Origin: CAZKTS01 sp964555735
GTDB taxonomy: Bacteria; Actinomycetota; Acidimicrobiia; IMCC26256; PALSA-555
DNA length: 40,374 bases
Assembly (NCBI GenBank): GCA_964555735.1
Contig: CAZKTS010000135.1
Location: 1-40,374 of the forward strand
Direction: 5' to 3'
The notes beneath the pieces are model-generated. The model did not search any database and was not told where the DNA came from. It saw only the letters and a program-made list of their open reading frames with translations. The translations under genes and the position numbers were made by a program. Shown here piece by piece: positions 1-7,049 of this stretch; the first letter of the stretch is position 1, and every line of letters begins with the position of its first letter.

Positions 1-1083
1 GTCGACCGCCGGGCGCACACCGGACTTGAACAGGTCGTCGATCAGGTAGATCTGACCGTCGGTGATCGAGATCACGTTGGTGGGGATGTACGCCGAGACG
101 TCACCCGCCTTGGTCTCGATGATCGGCAGCGCGGTGAGCGAACCCGCGCCGAGCTCGTCGCTCAGCTTGGCGGCGCGCTCCAGCAGTCGGCTGTGGAGGT
201 AGAAGACGTCGCCGGGGTACGCCTCGCGACCCGGCGGACGCCGGAGCAGCAACGAGAGCTGGCGGTACGCCTCGGCCTGCTTCGACAGGTCGTCGTAGAC
301 GATCAGCGCGTGCTCGCCGTTGTCCATCCAGTGCTGGCCCATCGCGCAGCCGGCGTAGGGGGCGAGGTACTTGAACACCGCCTCGTCGGCGGCCGGCGCG
401 TTCACCACGACCGTGTACTCCATCGCGCCGTACTGCTCGAGCGTCGCCACGGTCTGCGCGACCGAGGAGCCCTTCTGCCCGATCGCGACGTAGATGCACT
501 TCACGCCCTGGCCACGCTGGTTCAGGATCGTGTCGATCGCGACGGTCGTCTTGCCCGTCTTGCGGTCGCCGATGATCAGCTCGCGCTGACCGCGGCCGAT
601 CGGCGTCATCGCGTCGATCGCCTTGATGCCGGTCTGGAGGGGCTCGTGCACCGGCTTGCGGCCCACGATGCCGGGCGCTTGGACCTCGAGGCGCCGGGTC
701 TCGGTCGCCGCGATCGGGCCCTTGCCGTCGATCGGCTGACCAAGGGCGTCCACGACCCGTCCGACGAGCGCGTCGCCGACGGGCACCGAGAGGATGCGCC
801 CGGTCGCCTTGACCGCGCCACCCTCTTCGACCTCGTCGGCCTCACCGAGGACGACCGCGCCGATCGAGCCCTCGTCGAGGTTGAGCGCCAGGCCGAGCGT
901 GCCGCTCTCGAACTCGAGCACCTCGTTGACCGCGGTCTCGGGCAGCCCGGCGATGCGCGCGATGCCGTCACCGACCTCGAGCACGCGACCTACGCGCGCG
1001 GCGTCGAGCGACGGCGAGAAGGTCTCGACGTGCTTGCGCAGCGCGTCGGCGATCTCCGTCGCGTTGATGGTGAGTTCGGGCAT
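1..1083 (-). CDS. atpA: F1 ATP synthase subunit alpha, 5' part (runs off the window)
   Basis: Alpha subunit of the catalytic F1 head of the H+-translocating ATP synthase; it carries the non-catalytic nucleotide sites and pairs with beta. The frame reads from an ATG at 1083 through 361 codons to the window edge without a stop. The N-terminal beta-barrel region is followed by the P-loop GDRKTGKTT at residues 172-180 and by RGQRELIIGD just before it, both typical of alpha. The stretch IGQKGSSVAQT follows. The family is usually about 500-550 residues, so roughly the last 150-190 residues lie outside the window. The start codon overlaps the atpH stop (TGATG), implying translational coupling in the atp operon. 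Lysine in the P-loop in place of the E. coli glutamine also occurs in mycobacterial alpha subunits. Identification is secure. Confidence 0.97.
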   Translation of the reverse strand, partial: MPELTINATEIADALRKHVETFSPSLDAARVGRVLEVGDGIARIAGLPETAVNEVLEFESGTLGLALNLDEGSIGAVVLGEADEVEEGGAVKATGRILSVPVGDALVGRVVDALGQPIDGKGPIAATETRRLEVQAPGIVGRKPVHEPLQTGIKAIDAMTPIGRGQRELIIGDRKTGKTTVAIDTILNQRGQGVKCIYVAIGQKGSSVAQTVATLEQYGAMEYTVVVNAPAADEAVFKYLAPYAGCAMGQHWMDNGEHALIVYDDLSKQAEAYRQLSLLLRRPPGREAYPGDVFYLHSRLLERAAKLSDELGAGSLTALPIIETKAGDVSAYIPTNVISITDGQIYLIDDLFKSGVRPAVD

Positions 1084-1607
1084 CAGTTGATTCCCTTCAG
1101 CTGCTCCAGGCGGTGGCGGACCGTGCCGTCGATGACGGTGTCGCCGACCCGGGCGACGATGCCGCCCATGACCGACGGGTCGACCACGACCTTCACTTCC
1201 ACGTCCTTACCGGTGGCCTGCCCGAGCGCCGCCGCCAGCCGCTCGACCTGCTGGTCGTCGAGCGGGATGGCACTGCGCACCTCGGCCACCTCGTGACGAC
1301 GCTCGGCTGCGGCGAGCTCGACGAACTCGTCGACGATCTCACCGAGCTCGCTCGCGTGGCCGGCCGCCACGATCATCGCGACGAGCGCGGTGCTCGTGTT
1401 CAGCGCCTTCGCGCCCATGAGCTCCTGGATCACCGCGACCCGCCGATCCACCGGGAGCTGGGGATCGGTGAGGGCCATGCGGAGATCGTCGGCGCCCTCG
1501 AGCGTGCGCGCGAAGCGGAAGAGGTCGTCTTCCACCGCGCCGAGGTTGCCGTCGGCGCGGGCGACCTCGAGCAGCGCTCGTGCGTAGGCGTCGCGGGATT
1601 CGCTCAT
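1083..1607 (-). CDS. atpH: F1 ATP synthase subunit delta
   Basis: Delta subunit (OSCP homologue), the cap that ties the F1 head to the peripheral stalk. The protein is 174 residues, the usual bacterial length, and starts MSESRDAYARALLEVA; the YARALLEVA stretch is the characteristic first helix. The C-terminal part has the family pattern EVRSAIPLDDQQ followed by a VDPSVMGGIVARVGD segment near residues 141-155. The ATG at 1607 is preferred over upstream in-frame codons because those would run into atpF and lack family similarity. It lies 10 bases after the atpF stop, and its own stop shares one base with the atpA start. Unlike mycobacteria, which fuse b and delta, the two genes are separate here. 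Confidence 0.95.
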   Translation of the reverse strand: MSESRDAYARALLEVARADGNLGAVEDDLFRFARTLEGADDLRMALTDPQLPVDRRVAVIQELMGAKALNTSTALVAMIVAAGHASELGEIVDEFVELAAAERRHEVAEVRSAIPLDDQQVERLAAALGQATGKDVEVKVVVDPSVMGGIVARVGDTVIDGTVRHRLEQLKGIN

Positions 1608-1617
1608 CGGCGCGACC

Positions 1618-2343
1618 TCACTGGTTGCTGTTCCCGACCGAGGAGATGTAGCTCTCCACGAGGTCCTGCTGGGTGGCGGGGTCGATGCTGCGCTCGACGA
1701 TCTTCTCGGCGAGCTCGATCGAGAGGTCACCCACCTGGCGCTGGAGGTCGCTCACGGCGCGGTCGCGGGCCAGACGGATGTCTTCGTCGGCGCGTGCCCG
1801 CACCTCGGCGGCATCCGCCTCGGCCTTGGCGACCACGTCCTGGCGGACGCGGTCGGCCGCCTGCCGGGCCTCCTCCACGATGCGGTTCGCCTCGCCGCGC
1901 GCGTCGCCCAGCTGTGCCAGGTACTTGTCGCGCTCGGCCTCGGCCTCCTGCTTGGCCCGCTCGGCCGCCTCCAGGTCACCGCGGATCTTGTCCTCGCGGG
2001 TCTTCAGGCCCTTCTTCAGCGCCGGGAACGCGAACTTGATCAGCGCGAAGAGCACGATGAGGAACGCGATACCACCCCAGATGATCTCGGGGAGCGCCGG
2101 CGTGAACAGGCTCTGCGACTTCTTGCAGTCCTCGAGGGCGTTGTCGAAGTCCTCGAACTGCGACTTCTTGGCCTCTTCGATCGCGACCTGGCCGTCTTCG
2201 ACCAACCCGTTGTCCTCGAGGCCCTCGACGACGCACTCCGTGAGCTCCTTGGCGTGGTCCTCCGACGCGGCGGCAGGCGCCGCGGCCGCGACGACCACTG
2301 CTCCGGTGAGCAACCCCGCGAGCACGATGCTGCGGATGCGCAT
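1618..2343 (-). CDS. atpF: FoF1 ATP synthase subunit b with N-terminal signal peptide
   Basis: Peripheral-stalk b subunit linking Fo subunit a to the delta cap. The 241-residue protein is longer than the usual 155-170. Residues 1-27 look like a signal peptide (charged start, hydrophobic core, AAPAAAS cleavage-like end). Residues 28-85 form an acidic segment with cysteines at 37 and 73. A transmembrane helix follows at about 87-109 (IIWGGIAFLIVLFALIKF). The rest is a long charged coiled coil (KTREDKIRGDLEAAERAK onward), as expected of the b dimer. The ATG at 2343 is chosen because the leader begins there and a GGGAAG ribosome-binding sequence lies just upstream. The exported N-terminal segment is the odd part; whether it is cleaved cannot be told from sequence. 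Confidence 0.94.
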   Translation of the reverse strand: MRIRSIVLAGLLTGAVVVAAAAPAAASEDHAKELTECVVEGLEDNGLVEDGQVAIEEAKKSQFEDFDNALEDCKKSQSLFTPALPEIIWGGIAFLIVLFALIKFAFPALKKGLKTREDKIRGDLEAAERAKQEAEAERDKYLAQLGDARGEANRIVEEARQAADRVRQDVVAKAEADAAEVRARADEDIRLARDRAVSDLQRQVGDLSIELAEKIVERSIDPATQQDLVESYISSVGNSNQ

Positions 2344-2405
2344 CACGCGCTTCCCTTCTCTCGACGACGCCGAGCGAGCTGGCCGCTCGGTGCCGGGCGA
2401 ATCGA

Positions 2406-2657
2406 TCAGATGAAGTTGAGGACGAACCCGATGAGGGCGAGCGCCTCGGCGAACGCGATGCCGAGGAACATGGTCGTCCGGACCTGCCCCTGCATCTCCG
2501 GCTGGCGCGCCATCGCCTGGACGGACTGGCCGACCAGGTAGCCGATGCCGATGCCCGGGCCGATGGCGGCGAGGCCGTAGCCGACCGTCTTCAGACCGCT
2601 CTTGAGGTCGGGGCCGATCGACTCCTGCGCCTGAGCGAGGAACTGGAGTGTCTTCAC
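2406..2657 (-). CDS. atpE: FoF1 ATP synthase subunit c
   Basis: Ring-forming proteolipid that carries protons through Fo. It has 83 residues and two membrane helices. Helix 1 has the glycine packing motif GPGIGIGYLVG (33-43), the polar loop reads ARQPE (50-54), and helix 2 has the ion-binding glutamate at 71 in FAEALALIGF. Alanine rather than serine or threonine follows the glutamate, which argues for H+ rather than Na+ coupling (family knowledge). The start is a GTG at 2657 preceded by GGGAG six bases upstream. The N-terminal tail of about 25 residues before helix 1 is longer than in E. coli. It sits between atpB and atpF, with a 72-base gap on the atpB side in which no promoter is evident. 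Confidence 0.97.
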   Translation of the reverse strand: MKTLQFLAQAQESIGPDLKSGLKTVGYGLAAIGPGIGIGYLVGQSVQAMARQPEMQGQVRTTMFLGIAFAEALALIGFVLNFI

Positions 2658-2729
2658 TGTTGCTCCCTTGTCTGTTTCGAGATCTGGTGTTCCGAGAACT
2701 GGTGCGAGATCGGTGTCGGGCGGTGACGA

Positions 2730-3512
2730 TCAGTGCTCCGGGTGCACGGACTCGTTCACGTACACCGCGGTGAGGATGGTGAAGATGTAGGCCTGCAGCA
2801 CCGCCACCAGGAGCTCGAACCCGGTGAAGGCGACGAGACCCAGGAAGGGCAGCGGCGAGAAGGCGATCTGGTAGAGGCCGCTGTTGTGCACCACGAAGAG
2901 CTCGTTGGTCATGATGGCGAACACCGCGAGCAGCACGTGACCGGCGGTCATGTTGGCGAACAGTCGGACGGCCAGCGAGAAGGGCCGGACGAGGTACTTC
3001 GAGAAGATCTCGATCGGGATCACGAGGAACTTCAGCGCGAACGGCACCCCGGGCGGGTTGACGTTGTGCCAGAGGTAGCCCGGCCCCTGCTTCACGAAGC
3101 CGGTGACGATGAACACGGCCCAGCTCACCAAGGCCAAGAAGAGCGGGATCGCGAGTCGCGAGGTCGCCGGGAAGTAGACGAACGGCACGACCGACCAGAT
3201 GTTGATGAAGAAGATCCAGAAGAAGAGGGTCGCGAAGAAGGGCGTCCACTTCTTCCCCTCGTCGCCCATCGCCGCGACGCTGATGTTCTCCTCGATCGCC
3301 AGGTACCCGGCCTCGGCCGCGTTCTGCACCCCGGTGGGCACGAGCGCCTTGCGCCGGCTCCCGATCATGAAGAACGCGATGCAGATGACCGTCGACAGGA
3401 ACGCCATGAAGGCGGTCTTGTTGAACTCCAAGACGGTGTGCTCGCCGAAGATGCCCTTCCACTCGAAGAGCTCGTTGACGTTCGGCAGCAGCTCGGCGAC
3501 GAACACGTTCAC
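2730..3512 (-). CDS. atpB: FoF1 ATP synthase subunit a
   Basis: Stator membrane subunit that forms the two proton half-channels against the c ring. The protein has 260 residues and several hydrophobic helices. The diagnostic motif RPFSLAVRLFANMTAGH spans about 176-192, with the essential arginine at 183. A second conserved helix (ELLVAVLQAYIFTILTAVYV) lies near the C-terminus and includes the Q/Y residues of the exit channel. The start is a GTG at 3512, one base after the stop of the upstream small membrane protein, so translation is probably coupled. Length and motif order match the family. Confidence 0.97.
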   Translation of the reverse strand: MNVFVAELLPNVNELFEWKGIFGEHTVLEFNKTAFMAFLSTVICIAFFMIGSRRKALVPTGVQNAAEAGYLAIEENISVAAMGDEGKKWTPFFATLFFWIFFINIWSVVPFVYFPATSRLAIPLFLALVSWAVFIVTGFVKQGPGYLWHNVNPPGVPFALKFLVIPIEIFSKYLVRPFSLAVRLFANMTAGHVLLAVFAIMTNELFVVHNSGLYQIAFSPLPFLGLVAFTGFELLVAVLQAYIFTILTAVYVNESVHPEH

Positions 3513-3513
3513 G

Positions 3514-3972
3514 TCACTCCCAGTCCGGGTCGGGCTTGGGCTTCAAGCCTGGGGATGCCATCGTGAAGCTGATCGAGCGCAGCTCCCAGAGGAGCAGCAC
3601 GAAGTAGCTCGCGACCAGCGTGATGCAGAAGACCGGCCAGTCGACGATGTCGAGCGCCTTCACGCCGACACCGATCGCGGTGATGATCACCAGCCGGGTG
3701 AGGAAGCTCAACAGGGCGACACCCTGCAGCGCGGAGGGGTTGTTGCGGGCCGTCCAACCGAGGATCGCGGCGTTCGCCAGGAAGTTGGCGATGATGATGC
3801 CGAAGGCCAACGCGACCGCCGCGGCCGCGTCGACGCCGCGCCAGAGGCCGACGCCGAGCATCACGACCGGCGCGACGATCAGCGCCTTGCGTACGAGGTC
3901 GCGAGCGATCTTCGACTCGATCTCGTCGATCGACGGCGTCTGGAGGCCGGCGGTGGTCTCGACGTCGCTCAT
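3514..3972 (-). CDS. Small membrane protein of the atp operon (AtpI-like)
   Basis: A 152-residue protein with four predicted membrane helices (about 30-48, 51-75, 84-104 and 112-130) and a proline- and charge-rich tail ending KPKPDPDWE. It lies directly before atpB, where many bacteria encode AtpI, an ATP-synthase-associated protein thought to help c-ring assembly or Mg2+ handling. Sequence similarity to AtpI can only be suggested from topology and position. The ATG at 3972 overlaps the upstream stop in an ATGA arrangement, and its own stop lies one base before the atpB GTG. Membership in the operon is clear, exact family less so. Confidence 0.7.
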   Translation of the reverse strand: MSDVETTAGLQTPSIDEIESKIARDLVRKALIVAPVVMLGVGLWRGVDAAAAVALAFGIIIANFLANAAILGWTARNNPSALQGVALLSFLTRLVIITAIGVGVKALDIVDWPVFCITLVASYFVLLLWELRSISFTMASPGLKPKPDPDWE

Positions 3973-4253
3973 GACCCGCTCGCGGTCTCGCGCTGGTGGC
4001 GCCGCATCCAGGGCTTGCCTTCGTCCTGTTCTGCCATGCGGGCGTCGTAGCGGTAGTAGGCGGATGCGAAGGCCCCGACCACGCCGAACGCGGCCAGGAG
4101 CAGGAGGAAGAGGGGCCGGGTGCCGGTGCCGCTGTCGATCCAGGCACCCAAGAGACCCAGGAGGACCGGGAAGAGCACGAGGGCAACGGCGTGGCTCCAC
4201 GCATCTTCGTTGCCGGACCCCGTGGGCACCGTTGGCCACTTCCGGGCCTTCAC
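3969..4253 (-). CDS. AtpZ/AtpI-family protein, first gene of the atp operon
   Basis: A 94-residue protein with two membrane helices at about 21-40 and 47-66. Helix 1 ends LLGLLGAWIDSGTGTRPLF, resembling the GxxLD(x)xxxTxPxF pattern of AtpZ-type 'putative F0F1-ATPase subunit' proteins (inference from pattern). The start is assigned to a GTG at 4253 because an AGAGGAG ribosome-binding sequence lies about ten bases upstream. Reading further upstream to 4349 would place coding sequence over the promoter. It is the first gene after the predicted atp promoter and overlaps the next gene by four bases (ATGA). Confidence 0.72.
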   Translation of the reverse strand: MKARKWPTVPTGSGNEDAWSHAVALVLFPVLLGLLGAWIDSGTGTRPLFLLLLAAFGVVGAFASAYYRYDARMAEQDEGKPWMRRHQRETASGS

Positions 4254-4276
4254 GACCGATCCACTCCTCTGCGGCC

Positions 4277-4296
4277 CGCGGGCGCGACCGCCCGCG
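4277..4296 (-). other. GC-rich hairpin in the atp operon leader
   Basis: Perfect inverted repeat with eight-base arms (CGCGGGCG and CGCCCGCG) and a four-base loop. It lies between the predicted transcription start near 4314 and the ribosome-binding sequence of the first gene. No U-run follows it, so it does not look like a terminator. It could stabilise the mRNA or modulate translation of the first gene (inference). Confidence 0.6.
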
Positions 4297-4320
4297 TGAA
4301 GCGCTTGTGAAACTTTTCTC

Positions 4321-4349
4321 AAAGTATCCCCACCGCCCCGCCGGGTCAA
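4321..4349 (-). promoter_or_regulatory. Predicted promoter of the atp operon
   Basis: On the minus strand, TTGACC (4344-4349) and TACTTT (4321-4326) are separated by exactly 17 bases, close to the housekeeping sigma consensus. It lies in the only sizeable gap (141 bases) between wecA and the first atp gene, and about 60 bases of leader would follow. This is the clearest two-element promoter in the window. Confidence 0.7.
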
Positions 4350-4394
4350 CTCGGAGCGAGAAGTTAGTAGGACCGACGCCGCCCCGCGGAACCG

Positions 4395-5558
4395 TCAGCC
4401 CGCCTGGCGCCGACGACGCTCCTCGAGGTCGATGACGCCGTCGGCCGCCTGGGCCCGCTCGGCCCGCTGGGTCCGCACCCCCGGGTGGAAGTACGTGAAG
4501 AGGAGGAGGGCCAGACCCGCGAGCGCGATGGGCACGAGCGCGTTGCCGCGGTTCGTGAACGTGGGAATGAGCGCGGCCGCGGACGCGAGCGCGGTCCACA
4601 GCCAGAGGATGGCGACGGATCGGCGCGGGCCGTGGCCCAGACGCATGAGCCGATGGTGGAGGTGCTCACGATCGGCGGTGGACACCGACTGGCGCTTCAC
4701 CGCCCGCCGCACGAGCGAGAACGCGGTGTCGATCAGCGGCACTGCGAGGATCACCGCGGGGATCAGCATCGGCGCGAAGAAGAAGTAGGTCTGACCGCTG
4801 AACTGGTCGGCCGTCCGCCCGCTCACGGTGATCGTCGTCGCCGCGAGCAGCAACCCGAGGAACATCGCGCCGGCGTCGCCCATGAAGATCTTCGCGGGGC
4901 TGAAGTTGTGGGGCAGGAAGCCGACGCAGATCGACACCGCGATCACCGCCACGAGCGGGCCGATGTTGGAGTTGTCGAGCAGCCCTGCCTTCAGCAGGCG
5001 GTCGGAGTAGATGAACAGCGCGCTCCCGGCGATGATGACGATTCCGGTCGCCAGTCCGTCGAGCCCATCGATGAGGTTCACCGCGTTGGCGAGGACGACC
5101 ACCACGACGACCGTCGCCAGCGTCGCCATGTTGGGAGAGAGAACGACGTAGTCGTAGCTCGCGAACGGGACTCGGAAGTACAGCATCGTCACGCCGAAGA
5201 TCGAGAGCAGGCTGCCGCTGAACACCTGGCCGGCCACCTTGGCCGGGGGCGAGACCTCGCGAAGGTCGTCGACCGCTCCCACCAGGAACATCACGCCGGC
5301 CGCGAGCAGCAGGCCGATGGGCTCCGACGACGAGTCGAACATCTCGTGGAACTGCTCGAGCTGGGATGCGGTGGCCAGTGCGGCGAGGAAGCCCACGAAC
5401 ATCGCCGCACCCCCGAGCGACGGCGTCGGGTACGTGTGCACGCTCCGGGGTCCCGGCTCTGCGACCGCGCCGATGCGCGGCGCGATACGGCGCACGACGA
5501 AGGTCACGAAGAAGGTGACGAACGCGCCGACGAGGCCGACGATCGTGTACCCGAGCAC
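4395..5558 (-). CDS. wecA: WecA-type undecaprenyl-phosphate sugar-1-phosphate transferase
   Basis: Polytopic membrane enzyme of the MraY/WecA family. It transfers HexNAc-1-phosphate from a UDP-sugar to a polyprenyl phosphate, starting synthesis of lipid-linked glycans. The 387-residue protein has about ten hydrophobic segments. Visible family motifs are HTYPTPSLGG (41-50), VDDL (96-99, the catalytic aspartate pair), NLIDGLDGLA (161-170), IFMGDAG (224-230) and HLHHRL (299-304). The HHR-type loop is WecA/TagO-like rather than MraY-like. The start is a GTG at 5558, three bases after the preceding stop, so it is probably the last gene of the operon beginning at 11269. In mycobacteria the orthologue starts arabinogalactan. 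The native substrate here is not determined by sequence. Confidence 0.93.
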   Translation of the reverse strand: MLGYTIVGLVGAFVTFFVTFVVRRIAPRIGAVAEPGPRSVHTYPTPSLGGAAMFVGFLAALATASQLEQFHEMFDSSSEPIGLLLAAGVMFLVGAVDDLREVSPPAKVAGQVFSGSLLSIFGVTMLYFRVPFASYDYVVLSPNMATLATVVVVVVLANAVNLIDGLDGLATGIVIIAGSALFIYSDRLLKAGLLDNSNIGPLVAVIAVSICVGFLPHNFSPAKIFMGDAGAMFLGLLLAATTITVSGRTADQFSGQTYFFFAPMLIPAVILAVPLIDTAFSLVRRAVKRQSVSTADREHLHHRLMRLGHGPRRSVAILWLWTALASAAALIPTFTNRGNALVPIALAGLALLLFTYFHPGVRTQRAERAQAADGVIDLEERRRRQAG

Positions 5559-5561
5559 GGC

Positions 5562-7040
5562 TCAGACTGGTCCCATGACGAAGATGCTCCAAGCGCCGAC
5601 ACGGCGCACGGGCGCACGACCGAGTCGTCGTTCCAACGCCGAAGCCGTCGCCCGATCGCGCACGGCAACGATACGCGTTTCGTCGGGCGCCGGATCGACG
5701 TCCAGACACCGCCGCTCGATCGAGATGCCGACAGGGTGGTGGTCCACCCTGCAGGGCTCGAAGTGGGTGGGCACGAGCGACGTCGCCGATGCCTCCAGCA
5801 TGAGGTCCCCGTAGTCGTCGCCCTCCGCGATGGCGACGGCACGACCGTCGGCCGCGTGGAGGAGCCGCGCGATCGCGGCTCCGGCCCGCCGATCGCCGGC
5901 CGTCGTCCGGCTCGGCGTCGCGTCCACGGCGACGTACGACCACGCGCCGAGGGCGACCACGGCGACCGCGCCGGCGACCGCGCCCGGGAGTCGGAGGCGC
6001 TCACCCACCCCCACGATGGCCCACGCGAGGCACGGCGCGAGCACGACGGCCCACGCCGTCGACGTGCGCCACGGTGCCCACGTACCCGTGTACCCGCCGA
6101 CCATCTGGAGCGCCGTGAGGAGGAACAAGCTCGCGACGGGCACCACGAGCCAGCGCCGCACCAGGACCGACCGGGACGCGGCCACCGCGGACGCGGCGAG
6201 GCCCGCGGCGCCGAGCACGACGTAGCCGCCGAACATCTCGCCGAGCACGCTCTCGCGGAGTCGCACGAGGAGCGACGACTCGTAGGTGACCCAACGCCGG
6301 TACTCGTCGGCGTAGAGCGTGAACGAGCCGTCGCGGACCTCCGAGTAGACCATCCACCCCACCGGGACGAGCGCGAGCAACGCGGCGATCCCGGCGACGG
6401 TGGTCCAGGGCAGCCGCACGCGCCCGGTGGCCACGCCGGCGACGAGGGCGGCTGCCGCCGCGGCCGCGATCACCCAGCCCTCGTAGCGCGTCGCGGACGT
6501 GAGACCCGCGGCCAGCGCGGCGAACCACGCGTCGCGCGGCCGCCCGAGCCGCAGGAACCGCGCCACGAAGCCCACCGTGGTGATGAACGACACGAGGAAC
6601 AGGGCCTCGGCGAGGGGCACGGTCCCGAGGATCACCCGGTCGGGGCTCAGGGCCACCAGGAACGCCGCGAGCACCGAGACGACCGGCCGCGCGAAGAGCT
6701 CGAACGCGAGCCACCCCACGAGCGCGACCGCGAGGCAGCCGAGGAGCACGGTGACGACGCGGGGGGTCACGAAGAGGTCGCCGTCGACACGCAGCGCGGT
6801 GCCGACCACCACCCGATGCAGCGGCAGCCACACGGCACTCCCCAGGGAGAGCGGGTGCCGCGACCATCCCGCGGCCTCCAGGACCCTCGCAGACTCGTCG
6901 GCCGCGAGGGCGTACAGACCGTGCGAGTACCAGAAGGCGGCGACGAGTGCGCTCACCACCGCCGCGGCTGCGCAGCCGACGGCCGTCGCGCGGACTGCAT
7001 GGGAATGGGGATCCACGGCCGCGCGGCCGCCCTCCCCCAC
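5562..7040 (-). CDS. Polytopic GT-C-like membrane glycosyltransferase
   Basis: A 492-residue integral membrane protein with roughly ten hydrophobic helices and a soluble C-terminal part of about 115 residues. The first extracytoplasmic loop carries an acidic pair (D48-E49 in ALAADESAR), the hallmark position of the catalytic aspartate in GT-C enzymes that use polyprenyl-phosphate sugars. A second motif-like stretch, TVPLAEALFL, occurs farther along. The likely role is transfer of a sugar from a lipid carrier on the outer face of the membrane (inference); donor and acceptor are unknown. The start is a GTG at 7040. It lies 9 bases after the glyA stop and 3 bases before wecA, inside a sugar operon. 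Confidence 0.7.
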   Translation of the reverse strand: MGEGGRAAVDPHSHAVRATAVGCAAAAVVSALVAAFWYSHGLYALAADESARVLEAAGWSRHPLSLGSAVWLPLHRVVVGTALRVDGDLFVTPRVVTVLLGCLAVALVGWLAFELFARPVVSVLAAFLVALSPDRVILGTVPLAEALFLVSFITTVGFVARFLRLGRPRDAWFAALAAGLTSATRYEGWVIAAAAAAALVAGVATGRVRLPWTTVAGIAALLALVPVGWMVYSEVRDGSFTLYADEYRRWVTYESSLLVRLRESVLGEMFGGYVVLGAAGLAASAVAASRSVLVRRWLVVPVASLFLLTALQMVGGYTGTWAPWRTSTAWAVVLAPCLAWAIVGVGERLRLPGAVAGAVAVVALGAWSYVAVDATPSRTTAGDRRAGAAIARLLHAADGRAVAIAEGDDYGDLMLEASATSLVPTHFEPCRVDHHPVGISIERRCLDVDPAPDETRIVAVRDRATASALERRLGRAPVRRVGAWSIFVMGPV

Positions 7041-7049
7041 GGCGTGTGC

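Noticed and set aside
193..1296. Plus-strand open frame opposite atpA
   Set aside because: The minus strand encodes an unmistakable ATP synthase alpha subunit with P-loop.
2406..2657. Na+-coupled ATP synthase c ring
   Set aside because: Residues after the glutamate are Ala-Leu, not Ser/Thr as in Na+-binding c subunits.
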